A DNA stretch of 51,828 nt from assembly GCA_905221605.1 (NCBI GenBank), contig CAJNDS010001546.1, positions 639,429 through 691,256 of the forward strand, in the 5' to 3' direction. The notes under the pieces are model-generated. The model saw nothing but the letters and a program-made list of their open reading frames with translations, searched no databases and had not been told where the DNA came from. A program made the translations under genes and the position numbers. Shown here in pieces: positions 1 to 13,009 of the stretch (its first letter is position 1; the number at the start of each line of letters is the position of its first letter). This stretch comes from Symbiodinium natans (taxonomy: Eukaryota; Sar; Dinophyceae; Suessiales; Symbiodiniaceae).

Positions 1-781
1 TGAGCTCCCTTCACGAGAAAGACAAGGCAACATGCAGCTCACAGAAATGCGATATACAAAAGCAGCAACACTGACTGGGCGGGTTGAGCATGACAACTTC
101 CATGCCATCCGTCATTGTTCCGGGGTCGACGGCTTAGGCCATGCAGAAAGACCAGGATTCCATTGGCCCCTGTGTAGCCGGGCAGCGGGCTGTGCATCAT
201 GCAGCATGAGGTAATGCTGCTGTCCTCGCCGAAGAAGCTTCGAGGCGAGTTTGCACTTGTACACTGCGTGAGCACTGTCGAACTCTCACTTCGAACACCA
301 GCTGATTGCTAGGCCTTGTATGCATTTTGTGGTGTGGCACGTTAACCGTGGCTTTGAGTTGACCAGGACTTGCCAGGGGCTGCCTGATTCGCCATGTCGC
401 TGAGGACCCGCACCTCAGGTATTCACACGTCCGCACATTTGCTCAGTAGCTTCCTTCCTTGCCCGTTGAGATTTACTCCCTCAGTCCTTCCAGTCGTGTG
501 ACCCCCTCCCCTCCCCCATGATCTTTCCTCAATCAGGTGGCCGGCACAACAGATCCGCGAGCTGCGGCCGTCAGCTGAAATACACTTGACAACGTTGAAA
601 GTTGAAAGTATATGCTTTTAGGGCCACCTGAGGATGCAGCGTGCTAGTTAGGTCGTGAAGATTTTCAACACTCGACAACGCCCCGGCTGGACTGTTCCCT
701 GGCAGGAGCTGCGTTGAACTGCTAAGCAGGGAATATTGATTTTACATCTTAGTCGTCATAGTCATAGATGCGGCATGTCAG
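1..781. other. No gene recognised at the left edge
   Basis: Only short open frames on both strands, none with recognisable domain content or a convincing splice context. The last bases (GTCAG at 777-781) may be the acceptor of the candidate exon that follows. Confidence 0.4.
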
Positions 782-1188
782 CCTGCATCTATGACACGGC
801 CAAGTTGCTGCCACAACCCAAAGGCGTCTTTGATAGTCTTGGTGCGCGTCGGATCATTCGGTCGGTGCTTGCCGCGAGCCAGGATCAGCCAGTCGAAAGC
901 ACAACAGGCAAGCATAACCTAAGCTGAAAAGCTGCAATGTGTTTGTTGATCTTTCTCTTTACTTGACAGCTTGATGGCGAGCGCGGTGAGGCTCAGGCGC
1001 AGTGATCTGCACAAGTGTGCGGCTGAGAGATGAGAGCACTCAAAGTTGATTCGACACAGGTTGGAATGTTTCTCGAAGCAGGCATTAGTGGCAAAGTCCC
1101 ACGTCACGCAGCCAGAGGCCCAGATGGCAATGCTCACTTTCGATTGTTGCCAGATCTCCCAGCAGAGGGGCGAGTCGAAGAGTCGTGA
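782..1188 (+). CDS. Candidate two-exon 3' gene fragment, unknown product
   Basis: I do not recognise the product. Seen: an open segment 782-907 after an AG, encoding CIYDTAKLLPQPKGVFDSLG and continuing ARRIIRSVLAASQDQ. It is followed at once by GCAAGC, a GC-type donor of the kind used elsewhere in this window. A second AG at 1110-1111 opens 1112-1188, encoding RGPDGNAHFRLLPDLPAEGR followed by VEES and TGA. The phases match: one base is left at 907 and two are taken at 1112. The 204-nt GC-AG intron would be typical of a dinoflagellate. A third exon-like stretch, 1489-1570 (NTDFVVHEQPMAEFVLAECD), follows an AG but is not connected in a proven frame. The start codon is not seen. It could be chance, since each exon is short. 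Confidence 0.35.
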
Positions 1189-2030
1189 AATAAAGTTTAG
1201 TGTAGAACACTCACGTCCCAAAAGATGAGCTGCAGACATGAGGGATTTCGAAAGTCGCCATTTGCGTGTTTGATTGCCTCGTTCAAATCGAGTCCTCCAA
1301 ACGGAAGGCTGCATGGGAGATAGCCATGCGGATACGGAGCAACGACACCTTTGCCATCGTCACTTCCGAACTCATGTGCAGGGATATCCTCGCACGGTCG
1401 TCCCCATCAAGCCAACGCTCGACGAAGGGGTAAAGGAGGCAAAGACCGAGAGGACGAAACCAGTACGAAACCAGAACCGTTCATGCAGAACACGGACTTC
1501 GTGGTCCATGAGCAACCGATGGCAGAGTTCGTCCTGGCCGAATGCGACCTGGCAATCCACGCAATGGGGAGGGCTTTGAGTGGCAGCTGGCACCACAGCC
1601 GTACGCTCCCTCCCATCCCATTGCCCGACCTAGCCGATGCCACATGCACAGGTCAATTGCCTTGTAAGTTACCAACAGATACGCAGGGAAATGAGAACAA
1701 CTGTGCAACATACATATATAACATGTATATGTTTTTTAATATGTCTAGTTAGTACGCATGTAATATTCAGGGATTACGTAGTCAATGTCTAACCAAAATC
1801 TGCCAACTGTTCAAACAAGTTACTATTCAAAGGTAACATCTAGCACGTAATAACTTTCATATAACAGCGACCTATTGTCGAACTACTGCTTAAGTAAAGT
1901 TTCTTGAATATGTCATTACCAGATAGGTTCGAGATGGTAAATAAAGCCCGCCGCATTCGACGCGTCTGGGCCGCAGGCTTCGGATCTCTCGGATATCGGG
2001 CTTGAAGACTCTAGTAGCTTTTGTGGACTT
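1189..2030. other. Non-coding stretch with one exon-like island
   Basis: Contains the exon-like island 1489-1570 described with the upstream fragment, then AT-rich sequence from about 1700 to 1960 with no coding signal. Confidence 0.4.
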
Positions 2031-2039
2031 CGTTCATTT

Positions 2040-2425
2040 TCCGTTCAAAGGAAAGGAGCTCTTCACTGCATACCAACAAGTAGAGGAGCTCGAAATCCGA
2101 AGTTTCATATTGAATGCTAAACGAGTCAGAGAGCTGCCTTCAATCTGTTGAGGACTAGAAAGGATTTGCCATGCTCCTTCTGTTTCCATTGAGAAGTAGA
2201 TCGCGGCCCGGAATTCTTGCATCCCTCGTTAAGAGCTACAGGAGCTCTTGTAATTCCTGCATCCCTCAGCAGACGGAAATGTTCTTTGGTTTTTCTAATC
2301 ATTTCTTATCCGTACATGCAACAGCTTGCTCCATTCCTGTTAGGAGGGAAAGAGCTCCTCTTATATATATATATATATATATAACCTTATTTCTTAAAGC
2401 TAGAAGAGCTCCTTCATGCGCTCTC
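2040..2425. repeat. Clustered AGGAGCTC-type short repeats
   Basis: GAGCTC, or its near forms AGGAGCT and AGAGCTCC, recurs about seven times in under 400 bases, in both orientations because GAGCTC is palindromic. A short duplication AATTC(C/T)TGCATCCCTC is seen near 2211 and 2252. A (TA)n tract lies at about 2361-2383. No coding content is visible. This is probably a diverged low-complexity repeat. Confidence 0.4.
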
Positions 2426-2429
2426 ATTC

Positions 2430-4820
2430 ATTACGGAGCGGCCTGTGCTCTTTTTTGAGGATTACAATCGACACATCACATAAAACAAGCGTCAGAATGT
2501 CGGAGTAGGGACTCTTGCGAGCGACAACTGCGCGAAAGCTGGTTCCGACACCTAAAAAGAACCATAATGGCATGTAAAACAAGCCACGAAAGCTCGCGTA
2601 GCGAGGCTTTCGTTTCTACTTGTGTTAGCCGTTAGCAATCCCTCTCCCCTGCGTTGTATGTTGCTCGATACTAGATGGTTTCTTGAAGCCGTCGATTGGA
2701 TCCTTACATTGGAGCCCGTCTCGCCAGCTCCATTTCCCTTGAGTCCTGCCAGAGAGGCCACTATTTGCACAGGTCCGCCCGTCAAATTTCAAGGATAGTG
2801 CGGAGGAAGGCAACGTCAAACATGGCTAGGATTGGCTAGGTGCACGAAGTAAAAGACCACAACGTAGAGTCTCCTACTCGTACAAGTCGGCCCCTCAGAT
2901 TAGTCGTATGATGAGGAGGGGGGGGGGGGACAAGCTACTTAAAGTGACTTAAAGCTACGTGCATTAGCCAAATGGCCAAGATTTTTTGCATTGGCGGAGC
3001 GGAGACAGAATATGGTAAAGCCACGGATAAATGCATGTTATCTGCTCTCAGTATTCCCAGATGTCGACGCTACCTCGATGTTGAGTCTGTTGTCTTGGGG
3101 GAGAAAATGCTCTTGATGCTTTATTGTATGTACAGGTACTTGGTATTTTTGCCGGATTTCCTGGAGAGGTTGATCTTGGGGGGAGCGGGGGGTTACATCC
3201 GCCCTGTTTATTTTAGTTTGTTCTTGTGGGGTCATGGTTCAGGGAAGGGGGTTGGGGATTTCTGGGGCTGCGGGGGCTGGGGCAAAACATGTGGCAAGAA
3301 ACAAACTCGGTAGTTTTTGCGCTTCCTGTAGGGGGGGGGGGGGGGGGGCGGGGTGGGGGGCGGGGTGGGGGGGTGAAAGGAGACAAGACTCGTTTCTTGA
3401 AAGGAAAGAAAAGAAACTGCTGTGGGTAGTGAGAGGGGGGGGGTTTATCTTGCAATGACCTTTACAAGGAAGGGTCCAGCTTCTTGACACCAAATCTAGG
3501 ATTGTTCACCGTTGGCAATGAGTTACAACAGCAGGCAGGCAACCTTCCGACATCTTAAGCAGTGTAATGGAGGCGGAGGAGGAGGAGGCGGTGTGGGGGC
3601 TAGGCCGAGCCCAGGCGGCCTGCCCAAAGACACTGCGCACTAGGTTTACCTGTAGGCCTCCCGCTAGACCAGACCGCAGAGTATCTATGCCATCGATTCC
3701 ACAGCCGACGGCAGAGCTTGATTCCGGCAGGAAGAATTTGCCACTGCAGTTCACCCAGACAACTGCTGCTCAGGTGCTGACAGCTGCGCACGTGGTCGCC
3801 GACAGCAAATACTTGCAGGCTTCATTGCTTTGCTACTCTTAGCTATATGTTGCTACTGCTGATGTGCGTCCTTTCGACCTTGATGTTACAGCGTCCAAGC
3901 TGGTAGGCACTGGTCGTTGCAGGTGAGAAACACCTCATGTGCAGGTGCAGCGAACAAACGATCGCTACAGCGGCGAAAAGTTCCGCGGTGGCCTTTGTTG
4001 TTGTTGGGACTGGGCGTTTGTATGTTTCAAAAATTCTGGCACTGAGGTGCTCATGTTGCGGCTGTCTGTCACGAGATCGACCTGGCGTTGCATTTCTTGC
4101 AAGATTTTGCGGATGAGAGTCGAGCTGAGTATAGGAGTGAGCTGCGGAACCTCTGACACTGTACACAATACGCAGTCAGTACTCACTTGTCAAGAGGTTA
4201 GAAAGGAGCGCCAGGAGCGCTGCTCCACTACTGCTCCAAGTACCGCTTCTCCGAAGGGCCTACTGCGTCAACAACTCCAGGGCTCCGAATGATGATGTAC
4301 AGTGGCCCCTGAGAACTCCGAGAAGGTGAGTAGCTGGTGGCACAAATCATGCAAAACCTGAAGGGTCGAGACAGTGAATGTGTTTGTGTTCGTGTGTGTG
4401 TGTGTGTGTGGGTGTCAAACTCAGATTGGCCCTTTCTGAACTGCATGTCGACAGCGTGGTGGAGCCAAAAATGTATACCACTAAGTCTCAACGTGACAGG
4501 TTGACATTGGAAGAAGAAGCGATCTTACAGGACAGCTGCATGCATGTTGGAGTATCGCACTCGCAATGCTGATGTTGCGTAGCAGATGCTACAGGCATAG
4601 AGGCAGGACATAGGCCCCCGCTCTACGACCAGATAAAGGGTGAGAGCCTTCTGGGGAAAATGGTGCAGAACCAGTGGGGGGCATTGCAAGCGCCAATTTC
4701 AATTTTCATCTCCTCCTCCCGCCCTCCTTTTTCTTCAATACACGGCATGTGCTTGCTCTCACCACGTGCGAGCATGTTCCAAGAGAGTAATCTCCATATG
4801 CTCTCCACCGACCATGCCCG
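2430..4820. other. Long stretch without a recognised gene
   Basis: No convincing gene. A G-rich run occupies 3331-3374 and a short (GT)n lies near 4390-4412. One weak exon-like stretch (about 3705-3815, encoding QPTAELDSGRKNLPLQFTQT and ending before CTTGCAG) has no assigned function. Confidence 0.4.
3331..3374 (+). repeat. Poly-G / G-quadruplex-prone run
   Basis: Eighteen consecutive G residues, then several further G blocks of four to seven separated by single C or T bases. This is sufficient for intramolecular G-quadruplexes on the plus strand. Proline-rich or glycine-rich open frames across it are artefacts of the homopolymer. Confidence 0.7.
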
Positions 4821-4925
4821 TTGCATGAAGTTGAATGCTGCCGATCGTTGCAGATTGAGGTTCTGGAGCGGCGCGGCCCCTCTTCAGCGCGCCGAGATCG
4901 TAGCAGCATAGTTGCGCTGCGAGCC

Positions 4926-5621
4926 ATGCTCCAACAGATGGCGCACTTGGCGCTAACAGCACATTGCTCTTCAACCATGGTGGGCAAGTCCCACAACCCG
5001 TCCTCGATCCTCGTACCATGCGCTTATTCAAATCCTGAGCCAAAGAAGCCACTGCATCACTCCGCAGTAGCGGCCATAGCTGCCGTGACCTCGAGCACAT
5101 TGGTGGTGGGCACAACACGGCGGCGCAATCCAACAGCTTGCCGACTGCATGCGGCAGCAAAAGGCCGAGCCCGAGCCAAGCGAGCTCCAACAATTCCAAC
5201 ACAATCGCGCAGACAAAAGGCTGACCCAAAACTTGTGAAAGAACGAAAGCAGCTTGTCAAAGAAATTGTGCAAGAAGTGCCTGACGGTCAAGGGTGGTTG
5301 ATGGACACGGCTTTGAATCTGCAAGTGGAGGATGCTGTATCTGAACTGGAGGAGCTGAATACTGTGACTTTCGCAGCAGATTCCGGTGATCTCGAAGGTG
5401 AGTGGAAAGTCATCTTCAGTGCTGACAGTGGCCTGAACGCGGGCACATTCGGCCTCCTGAACGGGGAGGCACGACAGATTGTCAAGACAAAAGAACGGTT
5501 GCTGATCAACAAGTCCTCCTTCTTGGCGGGCTTGTTCCAAATGGAGTGGATAACATCCTGGAAATCCAAAGGCCCTCTTGGGATGGTGGTTGGCCGTGAG
5601 GACTCCGGGATCAAAAAATGA
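4926..5621 (+). CDS. PAP/fibrillin-domain plastid-lipid-associated protein (possibly partial)
   Basis: Likely a plastid structural or lipid-binding protein of the PAP/fibrillin family, which associates with plastoglobules and thylakoids. The frame is open from 4821; ATGs at 4926, 4938 and 4977 are candidate starts and none is decisive. From the 4926 start, the N-terminal 90-100 residues include a modest hydrophobic stretch (AVAAIAAVTSSTLVVG) and then an Arg/Ala-rich region (TTRRRNPTACRLHAAAKGRA). This order resembles the signal-plus-transit leaders of dinoflagellate plastid proteins. The conserved core begins around KERKQLVKEIVQEV and contains LEGEWKVIFSADSG, the W-x-hydrophobic-hydrophobic-x-S hallmark of the family, then GLLNGEARQIVKTKERLLIN and FQMEWITSWK. 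The frame stops soon afterwards, so the second half of the usual beta-barrel domain is missing. Either a further exon lies downstream, which I could not identify, or the gene is truncated. The family call is firmer than the gene model. Confidence 0.65.
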   Translation: MLQQMAHLALTAHCSSTMVGKSHNPSSILVPCAYSNPEPKKPLHHSAVAAIAAVTSSTLVVGTTRRRNPTACRLHAAAKGRARAKRAPTIPTQSRRQKADPKLVKERKQLVKEIVQEVPDGQGWLMDTALNLQVEDAVSELEELNTVTFAADSGDLEGEWKVIFSADSGLNAGTFGLLNGEARQIVKTKERLLINKSSFLAGLFQMEWITSWKSKGPLGMVVGREDSGIKK

Positions 5622-7140
5622 GAGGGGTCAAAGGAAAGTAGTATGGATATGTATGGATCAATTCAAAACGGAAGGGCTAAACCATACCTGCCAGTAGTAG
5701 TCGCCGTCGTCGAAGTCCACTGGTCCTGTGGTGGCTGGTCCGTGGTCCTGGCCCTCCGGTGCTCTGGCCCGCTGGTCCGTGATGCTCCGGTCCTCAGGTC
5801 CTGTGGTCCTCGTATCGAAGCCTTGTAAGCTTGCTCTATAATCATACAGAAGATCATGCCGTAAAGAGGACTTGCGTTAAGCAAACATACGAATCCTTTC
5901 CGAGCTCGACATGCAAGCATTGTGTTTGCAAACGGGGCTGCCCCGCTTCATGAACTTCGAAATCTTGCGGGTTATAAAACGAAGATCAGGCCAAAAAGAG
6001 GATTTGCATTAACAAAGCATGCGAATCCTTCACAAACCTCATGCGAGCATTGTGTATGTAAACGGGGGGGGCCGACCGAATATCCGAGCTTGCTGAAGGA
6101 CATGCTTGCTTACGGCCCAGGATTGGGAATGAATGATAATAAATGGCAATTCCGAGACGCTTGACTGGCGTCACCGGCATGACAGGGACGTCGACCAGGC
6201 AAGGAAGGCTCTGCCTCGTTTGCAACCTTAAGCTGAAGAGCCGTACCACCAAAACAGCCGAACTCATGCGTCTGACTACATTTCTCATCTCTCATCTTCA
6301 ATTACTTTCTTTACGTTGTTCTTTCTCTTGTTTTGTCGTTGGTCTTGTCTTGTCATGTCTGTCCGTCATCCCCCATCCCCTCTTCTCTTTACAAATGCGT
6401 ACCAACCCCTTTGAATCTTATGACTTTCTGATAGAAATGAGGGCCGCATGGAGGTTTTAGGTGAGATTGCGAACGCTCTCATTGGGTGAGAGTCTAAGGG
6501 TCGGATGCCCCCGTTGCCTCCTTAGTGGTCGCACGGTGGAGTTCAAAGGCATTCCCATGACTGCTTCCACCACCGCAAGAGGAGTCGTGGCTTGCGGCAG
6601 ATGCCATGATGCCAAGAAATCTGTATGGTCCCGAGGTCATTAAAACTTACGCTGAGATTTCAACTGCTCCTGCGTCCTGTTTTTGGTGAACCAGCACCTG
6701 CAGTGATGGAGTTGGTATTTAAAACAAATCATTTTGCTCCGAACAAGCTCTGCGCATCGAAGACGGACACTGCAACCAACCTTAGCAGGAGAAATCGCAA
6801 CAGCTGTCGGGGAACCCATCGTATCTTGTTCTGTAAATCTCGAACATATGTTGGGTGCAGAGAGGCAGACATGTACAAAGCCAACATGTTTGCAATGCGG
6901 TTTCTCGCAGCACTGCAAAGTTCGACAGGGCGCATGGATGCTTTGCTTGACACAGCTCTCGCTCACATGGGTGAGACTTTCTGGGTTAGGATCTCGTGGA
7001 TCTGCGCCCGGGGTCCTGCCTCCTAGGTAACTCTAGATGGTCCAATGTCTTCAAAGACGATAAGCCGCTAAGCCCATCTTCTCTCTTGTCCTTTCTAGTA
7101 GCGTATATCAGACGCAGAGGCATGACGGGGCACGCACGCT
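5622..7140. other. No gene recognised; contains dispersed repeats
   Basis: A GGTCC-rich patch (about 5720-5815) and two copies of a dispersed repeat (5889-6070, described separately) are visible. Remaining open frames are short and unlike known proteins. I looked here for the missing 3' half of the PAP/fibrillin gene and did not find it. Confidence 0.4.
5889..6070 (+). repeat. Dispersed repeat, copies 1 and 2 (CGAATCC...GCGAGCATTGTGT)
   Basis: Two related units share CGAATCCTT, a variable spacer, then ATGC(A/G)AGCATTGTGT and an A/G-rich end (AAACGGGG). The same signature recurs at 17229-17345. This marks a dispersed family rather than a local tandem repeat. Confidence 0.5.
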
Positions 7141-7141
7141 C

Positions 7142-7145
7142 ACAT

Positions 7146-7172
<27 letters not shown>
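7142..7172 (+). repeat. (TC)n microsatellite
   Basis: About fifteen TC units, followed by T-rich sequence. Confidence 0.8.
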
Positions 7173-7176
<4 letters not shown>

Positions 7177-7349
7177 CTTTGTCTTTGTCGCTTTTCGTTG
7201 TCTATTTGGTCATCTCTCATGTTCTCCTATCGTGTTCATCCTCTTGTCGTCTCTTGAAACATCTGCATGGCCCTCAAGTTATGAAAACTAACGCATGACA
7301 GCCATCTCCAGAAGATGCGGCTGCTACTGCTACTGCTCCTGCTGCTACT

Positions 7350-7834
<485 letters not shown>

Positions 7835-8225
7835 TAGGAATGCGGCGTGTATTTGGCCGCGGTGCATCTTCGTGTTTTTCGTGTTTTAGCTCGGTATTTG
7901 CGACACTTCCTTCACTTTTCCTCCCGCGCCATGTTGACCTCAGTTGTGCACTTCTGTTTTTTTCCATGCCTCATTTCTTGACTCCATGTGTCCGTTTCCC
8001 TGGGTTTTTTGCACATTTCGCACTTGAATTTGCGCTTCCGGGTGTGGTTTTTTGCAAGTTCTGGTTTTGGTCATTTTTCGTGTTTTTGACGTTTCGACTT
8101 TGTGTTTTCCCGGCCTCTACTTCTTCGGTTTGTGCTTTTTTGCAGGGTTTCTTGTGTTTCGTGTCTCAGGTTGCTTGGCTTGTCCTTTGTGGATCAGTCT
8201 TGAAGAGCCCGATTTTTTGGGGGGG
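7835..8225. other. Unique spacer between TAG tracts
   Basis: T-rich sequence with recurrent GTTTTT/TGTTTTT motifs. Open frames crossing it run out of the microsatellite and show no domain. Confidence 0.5.
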
Positions 8226-9072
<847 letters not shown>

Positions 9073-9137
<65 letters not shown>

Positions 9138-9192
9138 CGTAGTCGTAGTCGTAGTCGTAGTCGTAGTCGTCGTAGTCGTAGTCGTAGTCGTC

Positions 9193-9256
<64 letters not shown>

Positions 9257-9263
9257 CAGCAGC

Positions 9264-9308
<45 letters not shown>

Positions 9309-9510
9309 AATGGTAGTAGTGGTAATGGTGGTAGTGGTGGTGGTGATGGTAGTGGTGATGGTAGTGGTGATGGTAGTGGTGATGGTAGTGGTGGTGATGG
9401 TAGTGGTGATGGTAGTGCTCGTAGGGTCGTGGTGGTGGTCGTGGTGGTGGTCGTGGTGGTGGTCGTGGTGGTGGTCGTGGTGGTGGTCGTGGTGGTGGTG
9501 GTAGTGGTAG
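9073..9510 (+). repeat. (TAG)n tract 3 with TCG, GAT and GTGGTC derivatives
   Basis: TAG repeats with embedded TCGTAG runs, then GTGATGGTA units (9340-9415) and GTGGTGGTC nonamers (about 9430-9500). Successive sub-arrays look like stepwise divergence of one microsatellite. The His/Tyr/Asp-rich minus-strand frame across it is not treated as a gene. Confidence 0.85.
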
Positions 9511-9626
9511 TAGTGGTGGCGCGTTTCGCTTGGGTTTTTGGCAGTGACTTTTGAAAATGTGCACAACCGCACTGTAAAAGTGTCGTTTTCTAAGTTTTTT
9601 TTTTAAAAACACGTTTTCGACGACAA

Positions 9627-10153
9627 AATGCTGTAAATGCCAGCATTCGCGCTCGATATTGTTTAGAAATTTCGGGTTTTTTTGCGTCTCCAAAAAAACA
9701 CTGATTTTCAGCCTCGATTTTGCCGATCGCGTTTTTGTCCTTTTTTGTCTTCTGCGGCCGGAAATGCTGTAATTAAATACCAGCATATCTGCTGTTACAG
9801 TCGCCGAAAATGCTATAAATTCCAGCATTTTCGTGCTTGATGAAGAGGACAGGCGCACCATGCCGAGCAAATTTACTGCGCGACGCATCCTATCTTTTGC
9901 GGCGTGCGAAAGGTCACAGCATCCATGTCCGCGTCACCAGTGCGTGCGAACGGCCATAGCATCTATGTCCGCACCATGATAACGTCCGTTTTACCAGTGC
10001 GTGCGAATGGCCAGAGCATCCATGTCCGCACCATTGGTATCTGCTGTTACATTCGCCGAAAATGCTGTAAATTCCAGCATTGTCGTGCTCGATGAGGAGG
10101 ACAGGCGCACCATGCAGTGCAAATTTACTGCGCGACGCATCCTATCTTTTGCG
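9627..10153 (+). repeat. 120-bp direct duplication with recurrent AATGCTG hairpin
   Basis: About 9785-9903 and 10036-10153 are near-identical (both contain GCCGAAAATGCT and GACAGGCGCACCATGC). Between them a roughly 55-bp unit with CCAGTGCGTGCGAA and CATGTCCGCACCAT is also repeated. Four copies of AATGCTG - 6 to 10 nt - CAGCAT(T) occur at 9627-9647, 9763-9786, 9809-9829 and 10061-10081. No coding function is apparent. Confidence 0.65.
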
Positions 10154-10352
10154 GGGTGGGGTGGAGGGGGGGGGTTCTTACGTTTCAGATAGGCGAGCTT
10201 TGTGTGTTACCCGTGCATGCGAACAGGGTATAGGGTATAGAGTGTAGGGTCTAGGGTATATAGAGTTGAGGGGAAGGGTTCCATGTGCCTGCTGGGCTTA
10301 AAGTTTAGGCCTGAGACCTTCTTCTCAAACGAAGCGCTGCTGCTACTACTGT

Positions 10353-10675
<323 letters not shown>

Positions 10676-10703
10676 TCGTAGTAGCGTCGACGACGACGAC
10701 GAC

Positions 10704-12820
10704 TGGCAGGCATTTATGTTGGTTTTTTTGTGTTTTTGATCCGTTTTTTGTGTTTTTGGATGTTTCCTTTATTTTTTACGTCGCCCGTGAGGACTGGTTT
10801 CCCATCTTTCTCGGCTTGCGGATCGGGTTGGTGTCAGCGTCGACCAAGGGTCTCCTTGAGTGGAAATGTACTTACACGGACGAGGACCTCCGAATTTTCC
10901 GCGCCAGCAAGGACACCCAGAAAGGTCAGTCCAAGCTCTTCATCCTCGAGCGAGAGCGATAATCAGTGACAGACCATGATGACCGCGACGGAGCATTAGG
11001 TGAGTGCTGAGGCCACGGAGGAGAAGTTCCAAGGCGTAGCCGTATGAAGCTGGGTTTCAGTTTCACATTTCACATTCACAAGCCAAGCCTGCAAGTTCCA
11101 CATGATTTTCCACTATTCGAGGAAAAGGCTGCCGTGCTATTAGGGCAACGCATGCTCAGGGTATGTGCCCACCATGCTTCAGGAGATGAAGCCTTTGGTC
11201 GTGGGATCTGCTTCGTTCCTGGATTCGGGGCTTGGCTTTAGTGCTTCTGATCCAAGATTGCCCAGTGGAGAAAGGCTACAGAGCTGCCACGGGTCTTCGA
11301 CAAGGCAGGGCGTCTTGCACTGCAGCAGGGCATGCTGACACTCTACCATTCCCCTCCCCTCGCGCACGGCATTGAGCCAATACCAGAAAGACAGTTTGTT
11401 TATCTTTGGCGTTTGTCAGCACGGGCTGGATGGTGCAGAATGCTGCTTCTGTCGAACATGTCGTATACGCCTTTGTGGCTTCCAGATGTTTGTAATTGCT
11501 TCAATGATGGGTGGCAGGTTCGTGTCGTGGGCTACCCGGTCGGCCAGGTTCTCAGAACTTGCCTAGTTTTGCCCAGCGTGTGAAGTGTACTCCCCTCCAT
11601 GACTCCTCCCATTGCTAGCGTCATGCCACCAGAGGTCTTTTTCCAGGTTCCTCCCCTTTTCGCCATTTTTTTCGTACGTGCAAGCAACATATGGCAAAAC
11701 GCAAGTCTAGACTATATGCGACTTGCCATGAGGAGCTATGTCCGCAACCATGTCAGCTCTTGGAAGCGTGGGGGATCATTCGAAGCCACCTGCCGACTGA
11801 AGCTGAAACCAAAGCCCTCAGAATAGAGTTGGCAGCAGCCTAGTCCAAGCTCTGCTGCATCACCGTTGCCCTGCACACCGTATGCGACTCCAATTCGCCA
11901 ACTGGTACAATTTGGTACAAAAGTATGGTTTGTGCTGTTGCCTGTCGCCCCTGTTGCCACACGCTCAGTCATTGCCCGAAATGGTTTGAGCAAGGTGGTG
12001 ATGCTTGCAGTGTGACGGAGGGCGTCGTCAGCCGTGTAGAGGCTGCTAAGCACCTTGTTCTGCTCAACCCTTTGCCCAAGATTCGGCATGCAGGTTCAGG
12101 AGTACTCGCATTCCTTGCGATTTGGGCCTCTGTCCTACTGCTAATGGGGAGGTTGGTTGTGGTTTTTGAGAAAGCAAAATGACTACTTTCGGCACAGCTT
12201 GGCCACTCATCCAAGGCTCGCTCTTACGGTCGATGCTGCCATTAACAGCCCCCGCCTCACTGAAGGTCGTTCGGGAAGATAAGCAGCTTTTCACGCCGAT
12301 CGGTTAGGCGGCAATAGCGGAGGACCTCTAGTGGATGCATCCACAGCACACGTCTCCGTCTCAGATGCCGCAGAAGCTACATCCAAGTACGCTCTAATCA
12401 TTCCCGTCCATCTAACCTTAAACATGTGCCAGCCCTGCTGAAACTTGGCAGGTTCTTGTCCCGAACAGGCTCTTGTATGCAGCATGTGTCGAGCATGATC
12501 TCGGACTGAGGTGGTTGGCGTTGCTTTTCAAAAAATGGTGGGCAGAGGTGTGGAGCTCCAGGCAGAGTGACCACCCTGCCATTACACTGTGGCTACGCTG
12601 CAGAAGAAGGTTTGGGGTTAAAAAAGTTTAGGTTGCCTTGCAGGGGCACGCTGTTCCGTCGCCCGTCATTCAGCGATTCCTGGAGGATGTCGCCAGTCAT
12701 GGCCCCTGTGACCAGACCTTTACGCAGCAACATGCATGTATTTAGATGTATGTGCATGTTTGGATATCTCTGTATATCTAGATGTATGTGTATCTATATA
12801 TTGTATATAGAAAAATGTGG
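10704..12820. other. No confirmed gene; one exon-like segment
   Basis: An open stretch at about 10790-10962 encodes GLLEWKCTYTDEDLRIFRAS and KDTQKGQSKLFILERER before a stop. It looks protein-like but matches no family I know. The rest (11000-12820) has short frames only. Confidence 0.35.
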
Positions 12821-12822
12821 TC

Positions 12823-12842
12823 CCCCCCCCCCCCCCCCCCCA
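12823..12842 (+). repeat. Poly-C run
   Basis: About nineteen consecutive C residues. Confidence 0.8.
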
Positions 12843-13009
12843 AGATCTACCGTTATGGTATCACTCCCCCCTCCCCTCCCAGGAACCCACGTCTGGACAT
12901 GACATTGACGGTCATCTGGGAAATACATTCTGAAATACTGAATTTCAGTTTTTTGGATCCAAGATCCATGATGCAAGAGTGTCAGATCTGTTGAAAGCAA
13001 GTCTTCAAA

